From positions 33,713,326-33,777,325 of the forward strand of contig OZ026844.1 in NCBI GenBank assembly GCA_964023205.1: a DNA stretch of 64,000 nt, given 5' to 3'. Numbering within the stretch: position 1 is the first letter of the stretch; each line of letters starts with the position of its first letter. The position numbers were made by a program, and so were the translations under genes. Source of the stretch: Lutraria lutraria (Eukaryota; Mollusca; Bivalvia; Venerida; Mactridae). This document shows positions 1-15,319 of this stretch, one piece after another. The notes beneath the pieces were generated by a model. The model ran no database searches and had not been told where the DNA came from. It saw only the letters and a list, made by a program, of their open reading frames with translations.

Positions 1-2225
1 CTGAACCGTGAATTGTCAACTTTCCCCGTATTTGTTCGAAATTTTCTTTTCTCGACCAATTTTCATCTAATTTACCCAATAATTTATCAACCTTGAAACA
101 AAACTAAATTTTCAACAAATATTCAAGGTCGCATAATGAATTCATTAAATACAATCAGCCACTCTTGTATAAAGGAGAGCCAGAAATCTGCACATCATAA
201 AATACAAAATTCTGGATTTTTTTCTCCATACATTCTTAAATATCTAATACAATGCATTATGTTGATGTATGATGTATTAAATGTTCTTGTAAAATTATAT
301 AAAAATATACCATATTAAAGAATAAAATGTTATAAGTTTACCAATATTTTGTACCACTAAGAATGATTAAGACCATTTACAAATTGCCATTAAAAACCTT
401 GAAAAATCAATATACATCAAAAATACATGTATGATAAAATTTAGCCTTCCTTATAAATAAATAAGGGTAAAAAGTATTCAAACTTACCAATACTTCAATG
501 TCCCCACAGGACACAACAATTCAATCCAACGAATGATTATCCCACACAAAAATACACAATCCAAATAACTTCAGTGTTTTAAACCCACTGCAGGAATTTC
601 GTTCACACAGCTTGTAACCAAAAGGCAACTGTCACTTAACACTGTTAGTATCCTGGATGCTTCCTTCGTGGAATGAAATATTGACAAAATCGGGCGCAAT
701 GGCTGAAGAAGACTCACTCAGTCAGTTTCTGTTATTTTCCAATCATAGACAGGCCGACCAGTGTTTCCCTAGCAACGACAGAATAAAAATCAATAAGTAA
801 AACATGAAAGTGCTCCCTTCAGTTAATTGCCAGTCAATATAAGTCTATCAGATGGCATGCAACATACATAATACTTCATGCTTGCGTGACAATGATAAAA
901 AATACAAGATAATAACATAAAAATTGCTAGGTTGCCTTTAAACCTAACAATAACAATAAATTATATGGATTTTTATATTAACCAAGAATATCTGGAATAT
1001 TTATCAGCACACAACTGTATGTATATAACGAAGCCATGTGATTGGTTGATTTCGAGCCTGTCCTCAATATAAACCAATCAGAAGCTTGTACTTTAAGTCT
1101 GGGTTTGAGGTTATATAACTTAGATCGGTCTCAAAGCTCAAATCTCATATCTTGTCTTTTTTTAAAGTTAAGCACGATCAGACAATAATGATATAAACTG
1201 ATACTTTAATCTGACAGCATAATTAATCTGAACATGTATTTATACATTAATCAGCTCTATCTTTAAATATTTTAATCACAATACTTTAAGAATGGAATGG
1301 AGATTTGAGCTCAGAGACTGTTCTCAAGTTTTATAACTTCGGGGCCAGGTCATTAAACTCAATTTCATAACCTATAAGAACATGAGCAGTAACATATTAC
1401 TCCCATAAAGTAATTTTTCTTATCTTGTCACAATTTCAGTTTAACAAAAAGTAAAATACAGAACCAGATATTTTTTTTTTCAATTTTGCCAGTGAACATT
1501 ATTTAGTGATTAATTTAGTGAATTCATTTATTTGTATCAATAAAAACTCTTTACATTCACAATTATCAATCACTAGCAAAAGTAGCAAAAACTAAAACTA
1601 TCACGAATAAATACCATTATACGGAATCTGAAACTAATCAATAATGCAATATCAATCTCCTTTATAGTTGAATTAAATAAAGCAAACATTCTAAACTCCG
1701 GAGCAATGAAATTTTAACAATGCTTATCAACAAACATTGATAAAATCAAATCAAACACAAATCAACATAAATTTACAGTAATATGTACAAAAAATGTTTT
1801 TTACATCCAATGACTTTGATCTGTTAAAACTGAGAAATTATCGGCATATTACTTCCAAGTTATCTGGGGACATTACGGACGAGAATTTGCATGCGAGTCT
1901 CTTTGATATGGAAAATTTAATCTGATTTACAGTTAACATGTTTTATCATGCTATATAATTTATGTACTTGTATGAATCGCATTCTTTTTACATAGCAGTC
2001 ATTGGTGGGTGAAATGAATGACTTTATAAACGATGCCTATACTTAAGTATGAGTATTACAACATTTTTTATTCCCACTCTACATTCATTATCTAACATTA
2101 TTCTTCATTAACTGTAATATACCCAACCACAATGTCTATGTTTGAATGTTTACAAATGTATTTTGTGACACAAAATTAATGCTGTTTTGTGATACATAAC
2201 CCTGCACTAATCTAAAAGGAGCATT
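1..2225. other. AT-rich sequence, no supported gene
   Basis: No conserved protein or RNA gene is visible. There is a 33-codon ORF at 699-800 with a good start context (gcgcaATGG), and inverted CCAAT motifs near 1033 and 1072. Neither is enough to call a gene or promoter. Confidence 0.5.
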
Positions 2226-2227
2226 TA

Positions 2228-2404
2228 CTGTCCAACCTGTGTTAGCGGCCACCTCAGAATAAAGGCCATCCTATGAATAAAAGCCATTCTTTTGATGGCC
2301 ATCATTGATTATTTGGAACAAAATGACCCCCAAATAAAAGCCACCTGTGAACAAAGGCCTTATTATCTTTCCCAAAGGACGGCCTTTGTTCACATGTTAG
2401 ACTG
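2228..2404. mobile_element. MITE of a 178-bp TA-flanked family, copy 1
   Basis: The ends are inverted repeats (CTGTCCAACCTGTGTTAG and the reverse complement of TTCACATGTTAGACTG), flanked by TA at 2226-2227 and 2405-2406. The TA duplication and the CAGT/ACTG-like ends suit a Tc1/mariner-pogo derivative. Similar copies lie at 5194-5372 and 27214-27391. The internal text alternates 'ggcc' and 'aataaaggcc' blocks. Confidence 0.65.
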
Positions 2405-2406
2405 TA

Positions 2407-5191
2407 TTTGTTTATTCTCAGTTTCATATGATACGCAACTTTTTGGTTCACTGGGGTTTATCGTAACACTAATAGAAGTGGTTGTTCTATAAGGTTTTAT
2501 GAGCTACGCAAGCCTAATGACAGTACCCTCAATGCAACAGACAGAGAGGGAGACTTAGGGCCACTTGGTACAGAAGATGAGTAAGTTCAGTCGTAGTTGG
2601 CACACCATCTTAAAAAGAAGCTAAAACAGACAAAAGAATGGGCGAGATTGTGAGCTGGCATGACATCGTGTGGACAGCCAAAAACAGACAGAGATGGGGA
2701 GAGATTGTGATCGACTACTGAGCCCGAGTAAACAGGCAACAGGCAAAGAAGAGGAATATTGTGTCATAACAGGTTAAGAAAATAAATTAAGACAATAAAA
2801 TTTTCATTTCAATTTAACCATAGAAATTTATGATTACAAACAAACAAGAAGAATTTCTAGGTAGATTTGCATTACTCAAACTTTATGTTAACCAAACTAT
2901 AAATTATTGTGAACACTATGATTATGAAAATTACTCCAACTGATGGTAGCGTATTATAACCCGCAAAGTCATAATTATGTTCCACAAAACTGACACTCTA
3001 TGTAGTAGAATATTCATTGAATTTTCGTAAGAAATTGACAGTAAAATCAGCAGGATACAAAAAAATTCACATAAAAAATAATAAAAATTACTTACAGGTT
3101 ACTCAAGTCTACACTTAAAACTTCAACATTCCTTCATTTTATTACAGGTCAGATAATCACAGCCCTTTGATTATGGTTTCAACCTCTAAGTATACAAGTT
3201 CTGTATGACAAGCCCTATTTTCGTTGGATAAGAAAATTGCAGGATATTTATTTCTTATTTTCATAGTGGTAGGAAGATGAAATACTTTTTAAATGACAGG
3301 TTATCAGGGTGAATAATAAAATGGTTTTTAAATGACATATCATCTGGGTAATATCCTCGACAAATTCAAGGTGCAGGTTAAATAGAGTTTCCCCCTGATC
3401 TGTTATCATTAGTTATATTAAGATGCGTTTTTGCGGTGTTTTGGCAAGATTTTACCTACTGATCGCTTGGTACAAAAACTTTTAATATACTTAAATATAT
3501 GAAGAATTAATTGTGTAAATGTTGAGGTGCAGAACAGAACGCCTGGTACATCATCTTTACAAAAAGGGCCATTACTTGTACTGTTAACCTAAAAACTGAA
3601 ATTTTATGGTTGAATACTGCATGGATATATCAAATCAAGCCAGATTGTTCAACAAGATTTCTACCAAAACATTTCTTTTTCTATCAGATTCTGTACACAC
3701 AGGACTTGGATGTAAGACTTCAACAAGAATCTTGACACAACAGACTTCTACCAGCATCAAGACACACCATCAGTTATCTACCCGAGTCAATGCAAACTAA
3801 ATTACTACCAATATTTTGTCAAGACAATTTTATACAAGAATCCAGGCTATATTCTGTACAGAACCCAGAAACAAATTATTATATCCAATTACATCACTAC
3901 CCATTAATCAGTCCTAATATACATTTTATATTATGAAATGACTGTAACAAAACCTTGATAGATCTTGACAGATGCAGATAAATCATTCTTTGCTGATAAA
4001 TGAACTTAATTATCAATAGTTCTCTCCTATAGAACATCTACATAACTCATAATGAATTTCATCATTACGCAATTTTAGATACAGAGATGAAATTATTGTC
4101 AAATTCTGTTCTTGTGAAAGTGGCAATAGTTACTCATGGAGAAAAAGATTAGAATATATACAAGTACAGACTCCTGGAAAATTAAATCCAGACAAACAGA
4201 CAGACAGATGGATGGACATGTAAGGACAAAGCAATATGTCTCTCCACATAAGAGACTGTGAAATGACATAAGATTGAAACTTTGCATTATTCTGAATACA
4301 ATAATTGGTTATTAGAGCAAATTCGGCCTCAAGGCTCAAACTTGCAACCATGCCACAAACCATCTGGTACATTATATATAACCCTGTCATACCAGTGTTT
4401 TGTTAGTGATCTAACTGGTGCTATAACAAAATAGGCTAAAGGATCACATCAGCGCAATATTGAAGTAATTCTTCCTTTATACAGGTTGCAAGTTACATTC
4501 ATGTTGCTCTGAGTGGGCAAGCAATTATTTAGGCGTAAACGGCAACAAAATGTTGGCGACTGATTTTTGATTAGATTTAATATTATTTTTTGATTGATGA
4601 TCTTGATCAACATCAAACAAAACATCAAAAGCATTCTATTTGGCTTTTGATACAAAAATATCAGAAATATGGCTAGAGCCATCAAATCGTAAAATATATC
4701 ACAGTTTTAACTGTAATCACAGGGTCTGTGTCACCTATGGAGTGATAGCTATTCTATTAAACCTGTAATTATTGTATAAAAAATATATACATCATAACAA
4801 ACATCAATTATGAGAGCAGAAGGAGTACATGTATATACATGGATGACACAGTTTGTACTTCAGAATTGTGACTTTAATCACTATATTGTATGTCTGTGTC
4901 ATAATTATAAAGATAGATAAATGTTCATTAATGTCAGAAAATTTTGTACAAATTACCTTAATTTTCATAAGCAGGCTGTGCAACTTTAACATTTGAAACT
5001 GGTTGTCCAAAATTCAGAAAAATTGTAATTTGTTTTAGAAATAAATATGAAAATATCAATTTTGTGAATTTTTCCCTTGTCCTTCATATCAGTCAAGTAA
5101 CAGCTTATAACACTGATGTCAAACAGAGAGGCTGCAGAACATATGTTATCGTAAAACTGGACACATATTTAACATATGTTATACAGTCATG
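2407..5191. other. AT-rich sequence, no supported gene
   Basis: Only short spurious ORFs and a small CAGA microsatellite (about 4190-4213) are visible. No homology, splice pattern or RNA gene is recognised. Confidence 0.5.
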
Positions 5192-5193
5192 TA

Positions 5194-5372
5194 CTGTCAA
5201 ACCTGTGAACAAAGGTCCCTCTCAAGAAATACATTAAGTGGTCTTCATTGACAGATGGCCTTTATTCAGATATTATTTCTATTATAAATAATTAATGATT
5301 AATTTCAAAATAATGGCCTTTATTTACAGGGTGGTCTTTATTTGCAGGTGGTCACTACCACAGGTTTAACTG
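5194..5372. mobile_element. MITE of the 178-bp TA-flanked family, copy 2
   Basis: The inverted ends CTGTCAAACCTGTGAAC and CCACAGGTTTAACTG are flanked by TA at 5192-5193 and 5373-5374. Length and internal pattern (blocks of 'ggtcttta' and 'ggcctttat') match copies 1 and 3. Confidence 0.7.
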
Positions 5373-5818
5373 TACTATATGTTTAGTAATGTGGTATCAA
5401 AAAAAAGATAAAACTATTGAATACTGCCGTTTCATGTAAAAGTTAGAAATATTTCACTGTAAGTTTTACTGTACATCATAATTTTTGACAGACTAAATCT
5501 ACAGATATCATCTGACATTACATGGTAATAAATTACCAATAAACCAGAAGTTTTAAAGTAGAGTTATGGCTCTTGATACTTGTTGTTGATGACAGTTTTA
5601 CAGAAAAACACACACAATTGTCAACATCTAGTTGACCTTTTGCCACTGATATAAACTGTGTATCATGTGGAGACTCTGGCATTTCATAAGCTATTATCAG
5701 CAACATGTTTGTAGCAACAAATTTCAGTCAAAATTATTTTTCATATATTTCACTGAGACACACAGTCTTGGTAAGAAAGGAATAGACAAAGTAATCCAAG
5801 GACATACCATGATATTAC

Positions 5819-6035
5819 AGTGAAACCTTGCTAAGAGACCAATTCAATATCAAGACCACTTTATTATAACAAATTCTTATTTTCTGACTAGTTTTCAATG
5901 TTTTCTCCATATTTAACTTTATAATAAAATCACTCATTATCAAGACTATGTTTTAATTCCAAACATGGTCTTCATATTGAAGCCTAACAGCCTATCTAGA
6001 TACACATAATGGTTCTCTTAATAACTGGACATTAA
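5819..6035. mobile_element. Decayed TA-type MITE, second family
   Basis: The left end CAGTGAAACCTTGCTAAGAG and the right end, whose reverse complement starts near 'aatgtccagttattaagaga', form an imperfect inverted repeat. Related fragments with 'aagaccac' text occur near 12220-12330 and 32865-33000. Confidence 0.4.
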
Positions 6036-9000
6036 AATCAACATCTTAATGGCCGTGACTGCATAAAAGCAATACAGAAATTAGAACCATGCCCATAGGA
6101 GGGGTTGCCTTAAATAAAAATATATAAAATTAATGTGTTACATTTATTATTGCTAAAGTATATCCCTATAAATCGATGACATGGACATAGTAGGAAAACT
6201 GCATATAAATTAATTAATAATCAATCAATAAATTTAAAACAAAAAAAATCCTGATATCAGTAGTTTTGTTAATAAGGTGTCATCTTTATGTCATATATTT
6301 ACCACTAATTAAATTATATTTTAGTAACAATTTGGTGTTCTGGGTGAATTGGGGTGATTTTCTTTGAATTTGTTTTGATAGGGGTAATTTTCAGCTCCTT
6401 TTTTTCTATCATAACCCTGACAGATGTTTGAATAGCTTCTGTTCATTTAACAAGTAATTCTAATTTTCTGCTTGACAAATCTATAGATCAAAGATAACAG
6501 AATTGAGAGTCATATATTAAATGTGCCTCATCCTCATTCAATTAACTCAAAAGAAACATTTTCACGCATATTTTAATCTTGTGAACCGTGGTAAATTAAT
6601 CTGAAGGGTTTAAGTACAGTAACTGAGCCTTATTCCCAACTTCTGACTCCCTTCTGACAATATGGTCAATTAATTTTCATTCTTAATTATACTGAATCTG
6701 CACGTTTGGACAAACGAAACTAATTGTAATCTGATTTAAAATAAGAATATGAGTTATATTACAATAAAAGCCTGCGTAAATTAAAAACAATTTAATTTTG
6801 GTAATTTATTCTGAGATTTATTTGGTAAATAAATATGTAAACTTAGGGATTATTTTTTCGGGGTTTCAACATTCAACCAACAGCCAGGACCACTTGGTGC
6901 TTTTCCAACTTTTACTATGAAGGAAGACCCCCCAGGCACACCTGGTTACAACCACCAACCTTCTATAAGGTAAATGGTCAGTTTCCTCAAATGTGAAATT
7001 TGTCAGGTCTCAAGTGTGATTCCAACTCAGCGCAGTATTTTAAGTGTCTTGTGATTACCAGAAAGAAACAATAACCACTCAACCATGAAATGTGTGCTTA
7101 ACAGTGGCCACTTTTCCATCAATGACCTTTATAAACAAGACATTGTTGAAATAAAGCCTAACTGTAAAATGAAAGTCAAACTTTATCACAAATTACTGTC
7201 ACCAAATTACTGCAAAACTTTGCAGGTCAACAAAACTGAAGATGGAACAATCATCACACCGATCAGCCTAATTTGAACAAAACATATCAATTTCACACTT
7301 AATGGTCTTTCCTTTCAGCTAAATGTCCCATCATACTGAACTAATGTCTTCAAAATTGTCAAACAAATGTCTCAAAGCATGCATCGCATGCATTAACAAC
7401 CACACGCTTGATCAGATATTCCAAATTTAACCAGAGAACGTATTCTGAATCATGTGACCGAAAACTGAGACCACATGGCATCGTCGTAAATTTCTTCCAA
7501 TCGAGTAACTTTTGGCTCCGACTGAATCAATGAAATATTAAAATAAGTCAGTGGATGCTGCCCAATACACATCAAAAATAATTACAGCCACTTAGGAAAT
7601 CAAAATATACATAAATTATAGACACAACTGACATAAAATCTAATTCTGTCTGAGTACACCATTTGTCTGATTGTTCCATATTTGTCAGTATCTTACGTCT
7701 GAAGTTAATTGTTCACACAAAATGTCACATATTTTTGTTTCCTAATAGAAATTATAAAAGAATAATCAGGAGACTCACTTAGAAAATAGACAGACATCTT
7801 AGTCTAATTTCAATTAATCTTTCAGGAGAGGGGGTTAAATCTACTTTTAGTAGTATTTCAGGCATGTTTAAACAGACAGTTGCTCCTCGATTCTGTAACA
7901 GTTCAAACTTAATTCTCTGCAAGTAATTGCCAACTTCTCAAAAGAAATCATTCAAATCAGCTGTAGATTTAAGTCTTATAGGTTATCAATCTATGTCTTG
8001 ATTTACAATTTCTTAAAAGCATATTTCAAAACAAAACAATGGCAATGCTGAACTCTGAGACTAAATGTCTCTAAACATTCAGTTTTCAACAAAAATGTCA
8101 AAGCAAACTTATAGATAAATCAACACTAGCATAAGAAATGGATATAAAAAATGACAAATGCATGAAATTAATTGCCATTAAAACTTGTTCAAAGAGTTTA
8201 TGATGTTGAATTTTATTTCACATGCAAAAGCCACATTTTTTTAATTCAATACATTTGAACCTTTGTTATCACTTTGTTTACAGACATAGAAATAAAAAAA
8301 AGTCTGACATGGGTACATTTTAAAAATCTTTTCACATGAGTTTTCTTTTTAGTGTGATAATGGCAATCGATAATAGATTTCAGCATAACAGTTAATTCAA
8401 TTATAATTGATTGTAAAAAATGCTCCTCAAAACTGGAGAGTAGCAGAAGCATTGATTAAAACATCTCCTAAAATGAAGAGTAGCAGACATGTTGACTGAA
8501 GAACCTCTAACATTTCAGTAAAGCATTCAATGAAAGAATAATCACATGATAAAGATATCATTTACTGATTGAATTTGTTCAATAATGCATTTTTTATACC
8601 ATTCATTAATAATTTATTATCAGTATAATTGTTGACACTATAGTCATATCACTAAATCAGCTCAGATAAACTAACTCACGTCAGCAAATATAATTTAAGT
8701 CACCACCGTGAAATATTATCAGAAGCAAGCATCAGTGCAAAAAAAGAAACATTTCATTACTAAAATAAGCAAACATTTTATTACCTGTCAAAATATTTTG
8801 TTTTTCAAATTGATTAGAAGTAAAATCCATGTAGTAAGATTATATAGTTTGAATATCCGGTGAGATTTAACATGTCACAACTTTACTCAACTGTCAATAT
8901 TTAGATAAATCATTGATAATCTTTATGCAGAGAAATAACTCAAAAGTTATGGTTATTTTAATCTTCCAATCCATTTGGTCGACACAGTACGTAGTAAAAT

Positions 9001-10170
9001 AAATTCATTCATGTCTGTCCGTATGTTGTAATTTGTCAAAATGTATATACAAATATTTATAAATATTGAAACTGATATAAAAATAAACTATAACAATATT
9101 ACCTGTACGAATTAAATAACCAAAGTATTTATCAGACGTTAAGAAAATTCCAATATTCGAGTACAACATAAATAAACCAAACATTAAACTTTCTCGTTGC
9201 AAAGAAATCTAAAAATCCCTCAACAAACATCTAAATCTTAGACACAAAACTTCATAAAATTTATCATAAAGTTTCAGCGATGTATATAAAATGTTGAGTT
9301 GACTCACTAATCCAGCGATAAACACCTTTTTGTTGTCGCCTAAACCACAAAAACTTAAACAAAAATATCAGCATACATAGATAATCCCAATTTTAATTAA
9401 TTTTTCATTACTGCTGCAAAAGCATTGATCAAAACAACGCAACGATTGATAACAACTTAAACCAAAGATAATATTATATATATAAGCTACAATAAATAGC
9501 TAAATAACATTGGTATTATATTTACAAATAACCAGCAGAATGGACAAATAAATTCTTAAGGAATAACAAGGATTAACAAATTAATATTATTTACTATTAG
9601 CTCTAATTGTTTAAGCCACTACTTACTGAAGTTAAATTAGTAAAAATATATCCGTAAGCTAAATCCAACGCAAAATGTGTACCTGTGTCATTTTAAGACT
9701 ACGACTCGAGATTAAAGAGGCAAGATCGATGTGTTTAAATTTGTACATAGACTTAAATCAAGTCAGTGAGAAGCAAGTAGCTTCGCAGCTTGTGGCTTAA
9801 GTAACAGGTTGGCTAATATAAGTATCATACCTACTTAACATAATTTTATCCAATAAAATGACCATTAATGGAGCATAAAATAACAAATGACCTTTAATCC
9901 ACAGTATCAGACATTTGGTTTGATATAGCACCACTTGTTGACATAGTTATTTAGCAATAAAATGCTTAATTGAATCTAGCTATTACAGTAGGTGTTTCCA
10001 TTTATATCTGTGGTCTTTTAATGGATTTTTTATTTATATTGACAAAGTATCACTCAAATTTGACATAATATTTGTAAAACACATAATACATTAAAAAGAA
10101 TAGAAAATAGTGTCTCGATCAGTACTAGTTTTACGTATTTGTAGTAATACTGAAATAACATAATTATATA
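6036..10170. other. AT-rich sequence, no supported gene
   Basis: The ORFs here are short, AT-rich and lack conserved motifs or splice support. A self-complementary 'gcatgcatcgcatgc' lies near 7378. Nothing else stands out. Confidence 0.45.
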
Positions 10171-10262
10171 GTCAAACCTGTGAAAAATGGCCACTCTTGG
10201 GAAAGACAAAAAGTGACCATTATTGACAGGTGATCTTTATTCGGAGGTCAGTTTTGTTTTGA
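10171..10262. mobile_element. Partial copy of the 178-bp MITE family
   Basis: Only the left end (GTCAAACCTGTGAAAAATGG) and following 'tgaccatt/gatctttatt' text are recognisable. The opposite inverted end is missing. Confidence 0.4.
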
Positions 10263-13200
10263 AAAATCAATGACTTTTTTATTAAAGAATGCATATAGTT
10301 TCTCAATTAGCCATCAAAGTCTTCTGACACCATAGTAAGGTTTTATATTAAAGCAAACACATGATTACAGATACCCTATTGGCATTGCAGTAAAAAAAAC
10401 AACACACTGATTAGTGACACTTGTATGATTTTATTTTGTTCCTAGATTCTAAAGGAGAAAACTGACGGTGAGTATTGAACGCTTGACATAAAACTGTAAT
10501 ATTACTCAATTATTGCAAAGAAACCGATACAATAGTTTAATGTTGAATCTTCCCGCAAGCTAAAAGCTCATAGAAATTGTACCAGGAACTCAACTCCATG
10601 GCAGTAGCTTGGAAACTTTAATCAATTGAATAAATTGAAAGCCTTTTTTTCTCCACAAACTCTATCCTATGACTCATCACAATGTAGTTTGCATTCAATC
10701 TGATGGTAAATCACCTTAAACACTAAAAGGCTTCAGTTTTTTCCACATTTACATTAGTTGATCAGAAAGCATGATCAAATTCAATATTTCGTTACAATTA
10801 AGCAATCAATCTTTTAACAATGAATTCCACGCCCCATATTTTCAACATTATTTGTTTTCATACTTTTATTCATATTTTCTTTTGAATAAAATTATCTTAA
10901 TTCAATAACAAAATTTCATAAACACATCAATAAATAAAAATTCCTTTATTACTGGTAGTTTACCTATAAGCAAAATAGAAAGATTATATTCATCTATTTT
11001 CCAGCCCACAGCTAGAGACATTTTCAACAAATTGGACTCCTTTTCTGTCCCATATTTGACAATAGTGTGAAATTAACAGGGTCGTGGAAAATCTGTCAGA
11101 AAAGTGTGAAGAGTTCCCTTAACAATGACACCAGACAGAAGTACAGAAAAGGGATCAAAGGTCGAAAATCCCCTGATTTAACACATAAGTCAAAATATTG
11201 CTTGAAATATTACTTAAGGGCTTAAGTCCCACATTACACAAAGTAAGAATCATTGTTAATAAAAACATCAAAGTCCTTAATATTTAAGTATTTACTCCAT
11301 GAAACTGTATAGGGCTACAAGAGGAAGTGAAGAAAAAGGGGCTTCATGTTTGTCAGCTTTTATCCTTAGATTAATTTGGTATATTATAATGTTAAATTTG
11401 AGCTAAAGAGGGGCAATTGTTCAAATGGTTGCTTTCATTCTCAGGTGGCCCCTGACTCAAGTTCCACAGTAAATTATAAGTTACTTCAACCATAGAATGC
11501 TGCCTTATCTTCTTTTAACAAAAAATAAATAAAATTAAACACATTTTATCAAACTAAAAGCTAAAATATCAAAAAACTGTCCTTATGTAAGATTACACAC
11601 TTATCATTAAAGCGACAGGAAATAGGAGAAATGAGCGAATTGTTGTCAAATAATTACAAGTAATAAAATAACTTCCTGTAGAGAAAAGAGCTGTTATGAC
11701 ACAATGAAAATTTAAGTAATGTATTCTACCCCCAAGACTATAAATAGTTTTGAAAGAAATTACTTGTTTCCCAACCATTTGTCAATTTTGGGTCTCAGCA
11801 GGAAGCGACAAATTACTCCATAATATTGTGATCAACTTTGATTCGTCCGTTTGACGCCAATTATGTCCCCTGAACCCTGAAAAGATAAAATTAATTGAAC
11901 AAGACAAACTACTCCAGACTAAATCTATTGAAAGCATTAAAGAAAAATATCCAATTTGTCATAAACATTCTAATCTGACTCAATAGAAAGGATCGAGTCT
12001 AATATATTGTACATAACATAATTATTAATACTTAATAAATTTTTCAATTAAATGATTACCTAACAATAAGACCACTCAAAATTTAAATAAGAATAAAAAA
12101 ATTTACTGAACAGGAACACCTAAAATTGTTAACAAGGGTATAACCAATATATCATATCTCATCAAGATGTCTTGAATGCAAAATCTTTAAAAAAAATCAA
12201 AATGCATAAAATCAAGACAAGCAACCACCTCTGTAGTAAGGCCACCTCTTTATTAATACCAGCTCAATTCCACAGTATGACCACCTCTACAGTAAGACCA
12301 TCTCTTTATTAAGACTACCTTTCCTACATTCCAGTCTCATTTTATAGGTCAGATCATTACGTTTACAAAACATTTTCGAGGTATCCGGTACAGCTCAATG
12401 ACCTGAAAATTTTAAAAAGGGGACAATCAACAAAATATTGTAATACGATTAGACATACATAAACAAAGTACGGGTCAAGTCCAGCAGATTATTTGACTCT
12501 TGACCAATGGTCAATTCAAGGTACCAAATGCTTAAGGCCATATCCAATCTAACTTTAATATTGAACTTTAAGTGGACAATAATTTTGTAAATGTAACAAA
12601 AACAGCGGGACTTTTTTTTATGTCAAAATGAATCCCTTCTTCATCACTCAAATGATTTTAACTTGAAAAACCCCTTATCACTGTAGGGGTCAACAGTGAG
12701 TTAAGATTCAGAATTTAATTGTTTAATTCAATTTCCAGTCATTAACAATGCATGAATGATCATTGATTTTTAATTGGATACAAAATGAAATATTAAATGA
12801 ATTTAATGAAACTACCAGCAAGAATTAACTCCCTTTAATACAAGGTATTGTTAAAATGACTTATTTAAGATAATAACCAAATTGAGTAGTTTTAATAACT
12901 TAAATATTTCTATGGCAAACAAGTCGATCTTGACACAGTTCAACTCAGTGAATGAAAAAAACACTCAAAGCACAGAGGAATAAATGCAGCTTTGCTATTG
13001 GTCAATTTTTCAGACTAGTGTTTGAATCAACCAATCAGAGGGCCAGATTTCTATAATCATTTAAACTTAGGACATCTCAAGATAGTTGCTGGGTCACACC
13101 AGGAACATTAAACAATCTTGGTATTAGTTAGGAGTTCAAGTTAGGAATGAGTATTGTTATGAATACACTGTAATAATCAATGTGTGAAAAGTGAACATTA

Positions 13201-13300
13201 ACCAATAATTTTTGCTGATAGTACTGATATTGCTTACTCTAATGTTACATAACATAACAGGAATTATGATTTGAACTGAAAATCTATCAGTATCTTTAAA
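10263..13300. other. AT-rich sequence with a decayed MITE fragment, no supported gene
   Basis: Around 12220-12330, repeated 'ccacctctnnagtaagacca' phrases resemble the second MITE family. Near 11795-11880 the minus strand shows an acceptor-like 'ttttatctttcag' before a 30-codon open stretch; no homology is recognised, so it is not called. Confidence 0.4.
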
Positions 13301-13379
13301 TGAATAATTCACATTACAAGCATCAATGGATAAATATTTTCTATAATATATATTTTTTTAAAGGGACTAGACTCCATAT

Positions 13380-13660
13380 TAGTAATTATGTCTTTTATTT
13401 GATCCTCAGACTAGTATACGAGTGTAACGAACATTTCGGTGAGGATGAGAATCTAAGAATAGGCCACTGCCTTAATCATACTCCACTGATAGAGGGTCAT
13501 AGGTTTGAGCCCAGCTACCGACCATGTCTCTTTATGTGAGAAAGTAGGCAGTTGCTTATGGAGGATGGGAGTCTAGTACTGGTTCTTCCCAGGAACAACA
13601 GTTAGGTGAACTGTCCGTCTCATATGACTCTGAGTGCTGAAAAGGGGCGTACAAACAGAC
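13380..13660 (+). repeat. Decayed tRNA-derived SINE
   Basis: A B-box-like block (ggtcataggtttgagccc, about 13496) is followed by body text 'gaggatgggagtctagtact' and 'ggttcttcccaggaac'. Similar body text follows tRNA-like heads near 27060 and 63600, so these appear to be one SINE group. Confidence 0.45.
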
Positions 13661-15319
13661 AATGGTAACCACACCCCCACCTGTTGAAGTTCAGCAGAAG
13701 TTGTATACAAACTGGCAATTGCTATCTGTCCTACTTCTATAACATTGAATCAAATCTGTTGCACAGTTTATAGGTTAATTAGGGGCTTATTAAATGCTTA
13801 AAAGTTGATAAACCCTTTTGACCCCTTAAACAAACTCCTGTTGTGAAGTTTTCACCCCACTCAATGTGATTACCTCAGTAAAATGGTGATTCAAGTGACT
13901 AAACATTACAAGCAACAAAAGACGGTATTGAGACATCAATTCCAATTTCCATTGATCACCTCCAATTCAGAGAGCCGATAACCTCCATATTGAAGAGCAT
14001 ATCGCAGGAGCCTGTAGTCAATGTCTGAAATCAATGATTGAAAATAAAGGCTGGATTAGAGTGTCATGGGTTTATATTAATGAATAAAACTAATTAAGAA
14101 AAAAATTGTATCAGATCGATAGCAAATCTATAAGAAGAGAATATACAATCATGTATTACATTAAGTAACAAATTGCTCATGGAACAGGGTAATACTGAAT
14201 GTCAATATAACAAATTTTAAATTCATAGCAAAAAAATATTGATTTATTATAACAATTTGCTGAAGCGATTGTATTGAAATAATTCTAGGATTTTACAGAT
14301 GCCAAGGTATGAAGGAATCAAAGTGAACCAGGACATCATTTAAAAAACTCATTTGTTAGTTATTAATTAGCACAGCCTAACAACTGACCAATGGCCTGGC
14401 TGTATTGCGAGAGGCTGTTCTCCTTATATGGTAAAATGCTGTGTTTAAAACCTTAACAGATTCAATTAAGCAAATAAATCACTTTAAACTGAACAACACT
14501 TTTCACAAGGCTTACAAACTGAAATTACTCTACATATATAATCATTATACAAATGTACATGTAAATATACTAACATTTAGATGAGATTTCTAAGTATCAG
14601 CTAGGACTGACTTAAACTCTCTATCTATGAAAAATTTATATTGATTCATATTTGTTTCAACAGTAAATCATTTATGTTGATAAGACAGACAGTTGATTTA
14701 ATCAGAGCACCAGGGTAACCTACAAGCCATAATCCTTTCCCCTTTAATATGATAAGTAGTTGTCACTTTCTTACATGGTATAGGAGACAAATCACATTTA
14801 GAATAACATCCTCAGTCTAATTGTCCCATATAAACATGTACCTCTCCATACCATGACCTATCAATCAAGTTTAATTCAAATAAAATATAGATAAAATGAA
14901 TTCATATAATCTAATTCAGATGAACCAGCATTTTCAATGAACATAATTATGTTTATATAATTGTAGCTAAAATGTCCTAGTAAGCTTTTCTGTTGTACTT
15001 TTTTAATGTTAAATTGGAATACAAAAATTAACACTAGATCAGTTATAAGTAGGAATACAAATCAAGATTTTATTTCAGTTACTGTAAATTTCTATTATGA
15101 CATGATACTGTAGCTGGTACAATGATAGTGTTGGTTTATTTCATGTTACATACTTTTACCTTTTGTGTACTTTCCTTGACATAATCATGTGGTACTCAGT
15201 ATCCTCTCAGACTTCATCTTCAACAAAGAATTGTGTATCACACAGTATTCAAAGAGAGACATGATCTGAAATATAATACAGTACAAGAAATAGATATAAT
15301 AGCTTTTTTCCCATTCATT
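13661..15319. other. AT-rich sequence, no supported gene
   Basis: No recognisable coding exon, RNA gene or bounded element is visible here. Confidence 0.45.

Noticed and set aside
699..800. 33-codon ORF with good start context (MAEEDSLSQF...)
   Set aside because: No splice partner, homology or promoter could be supported; it may be chance or a first exon that cannot be shown from here.
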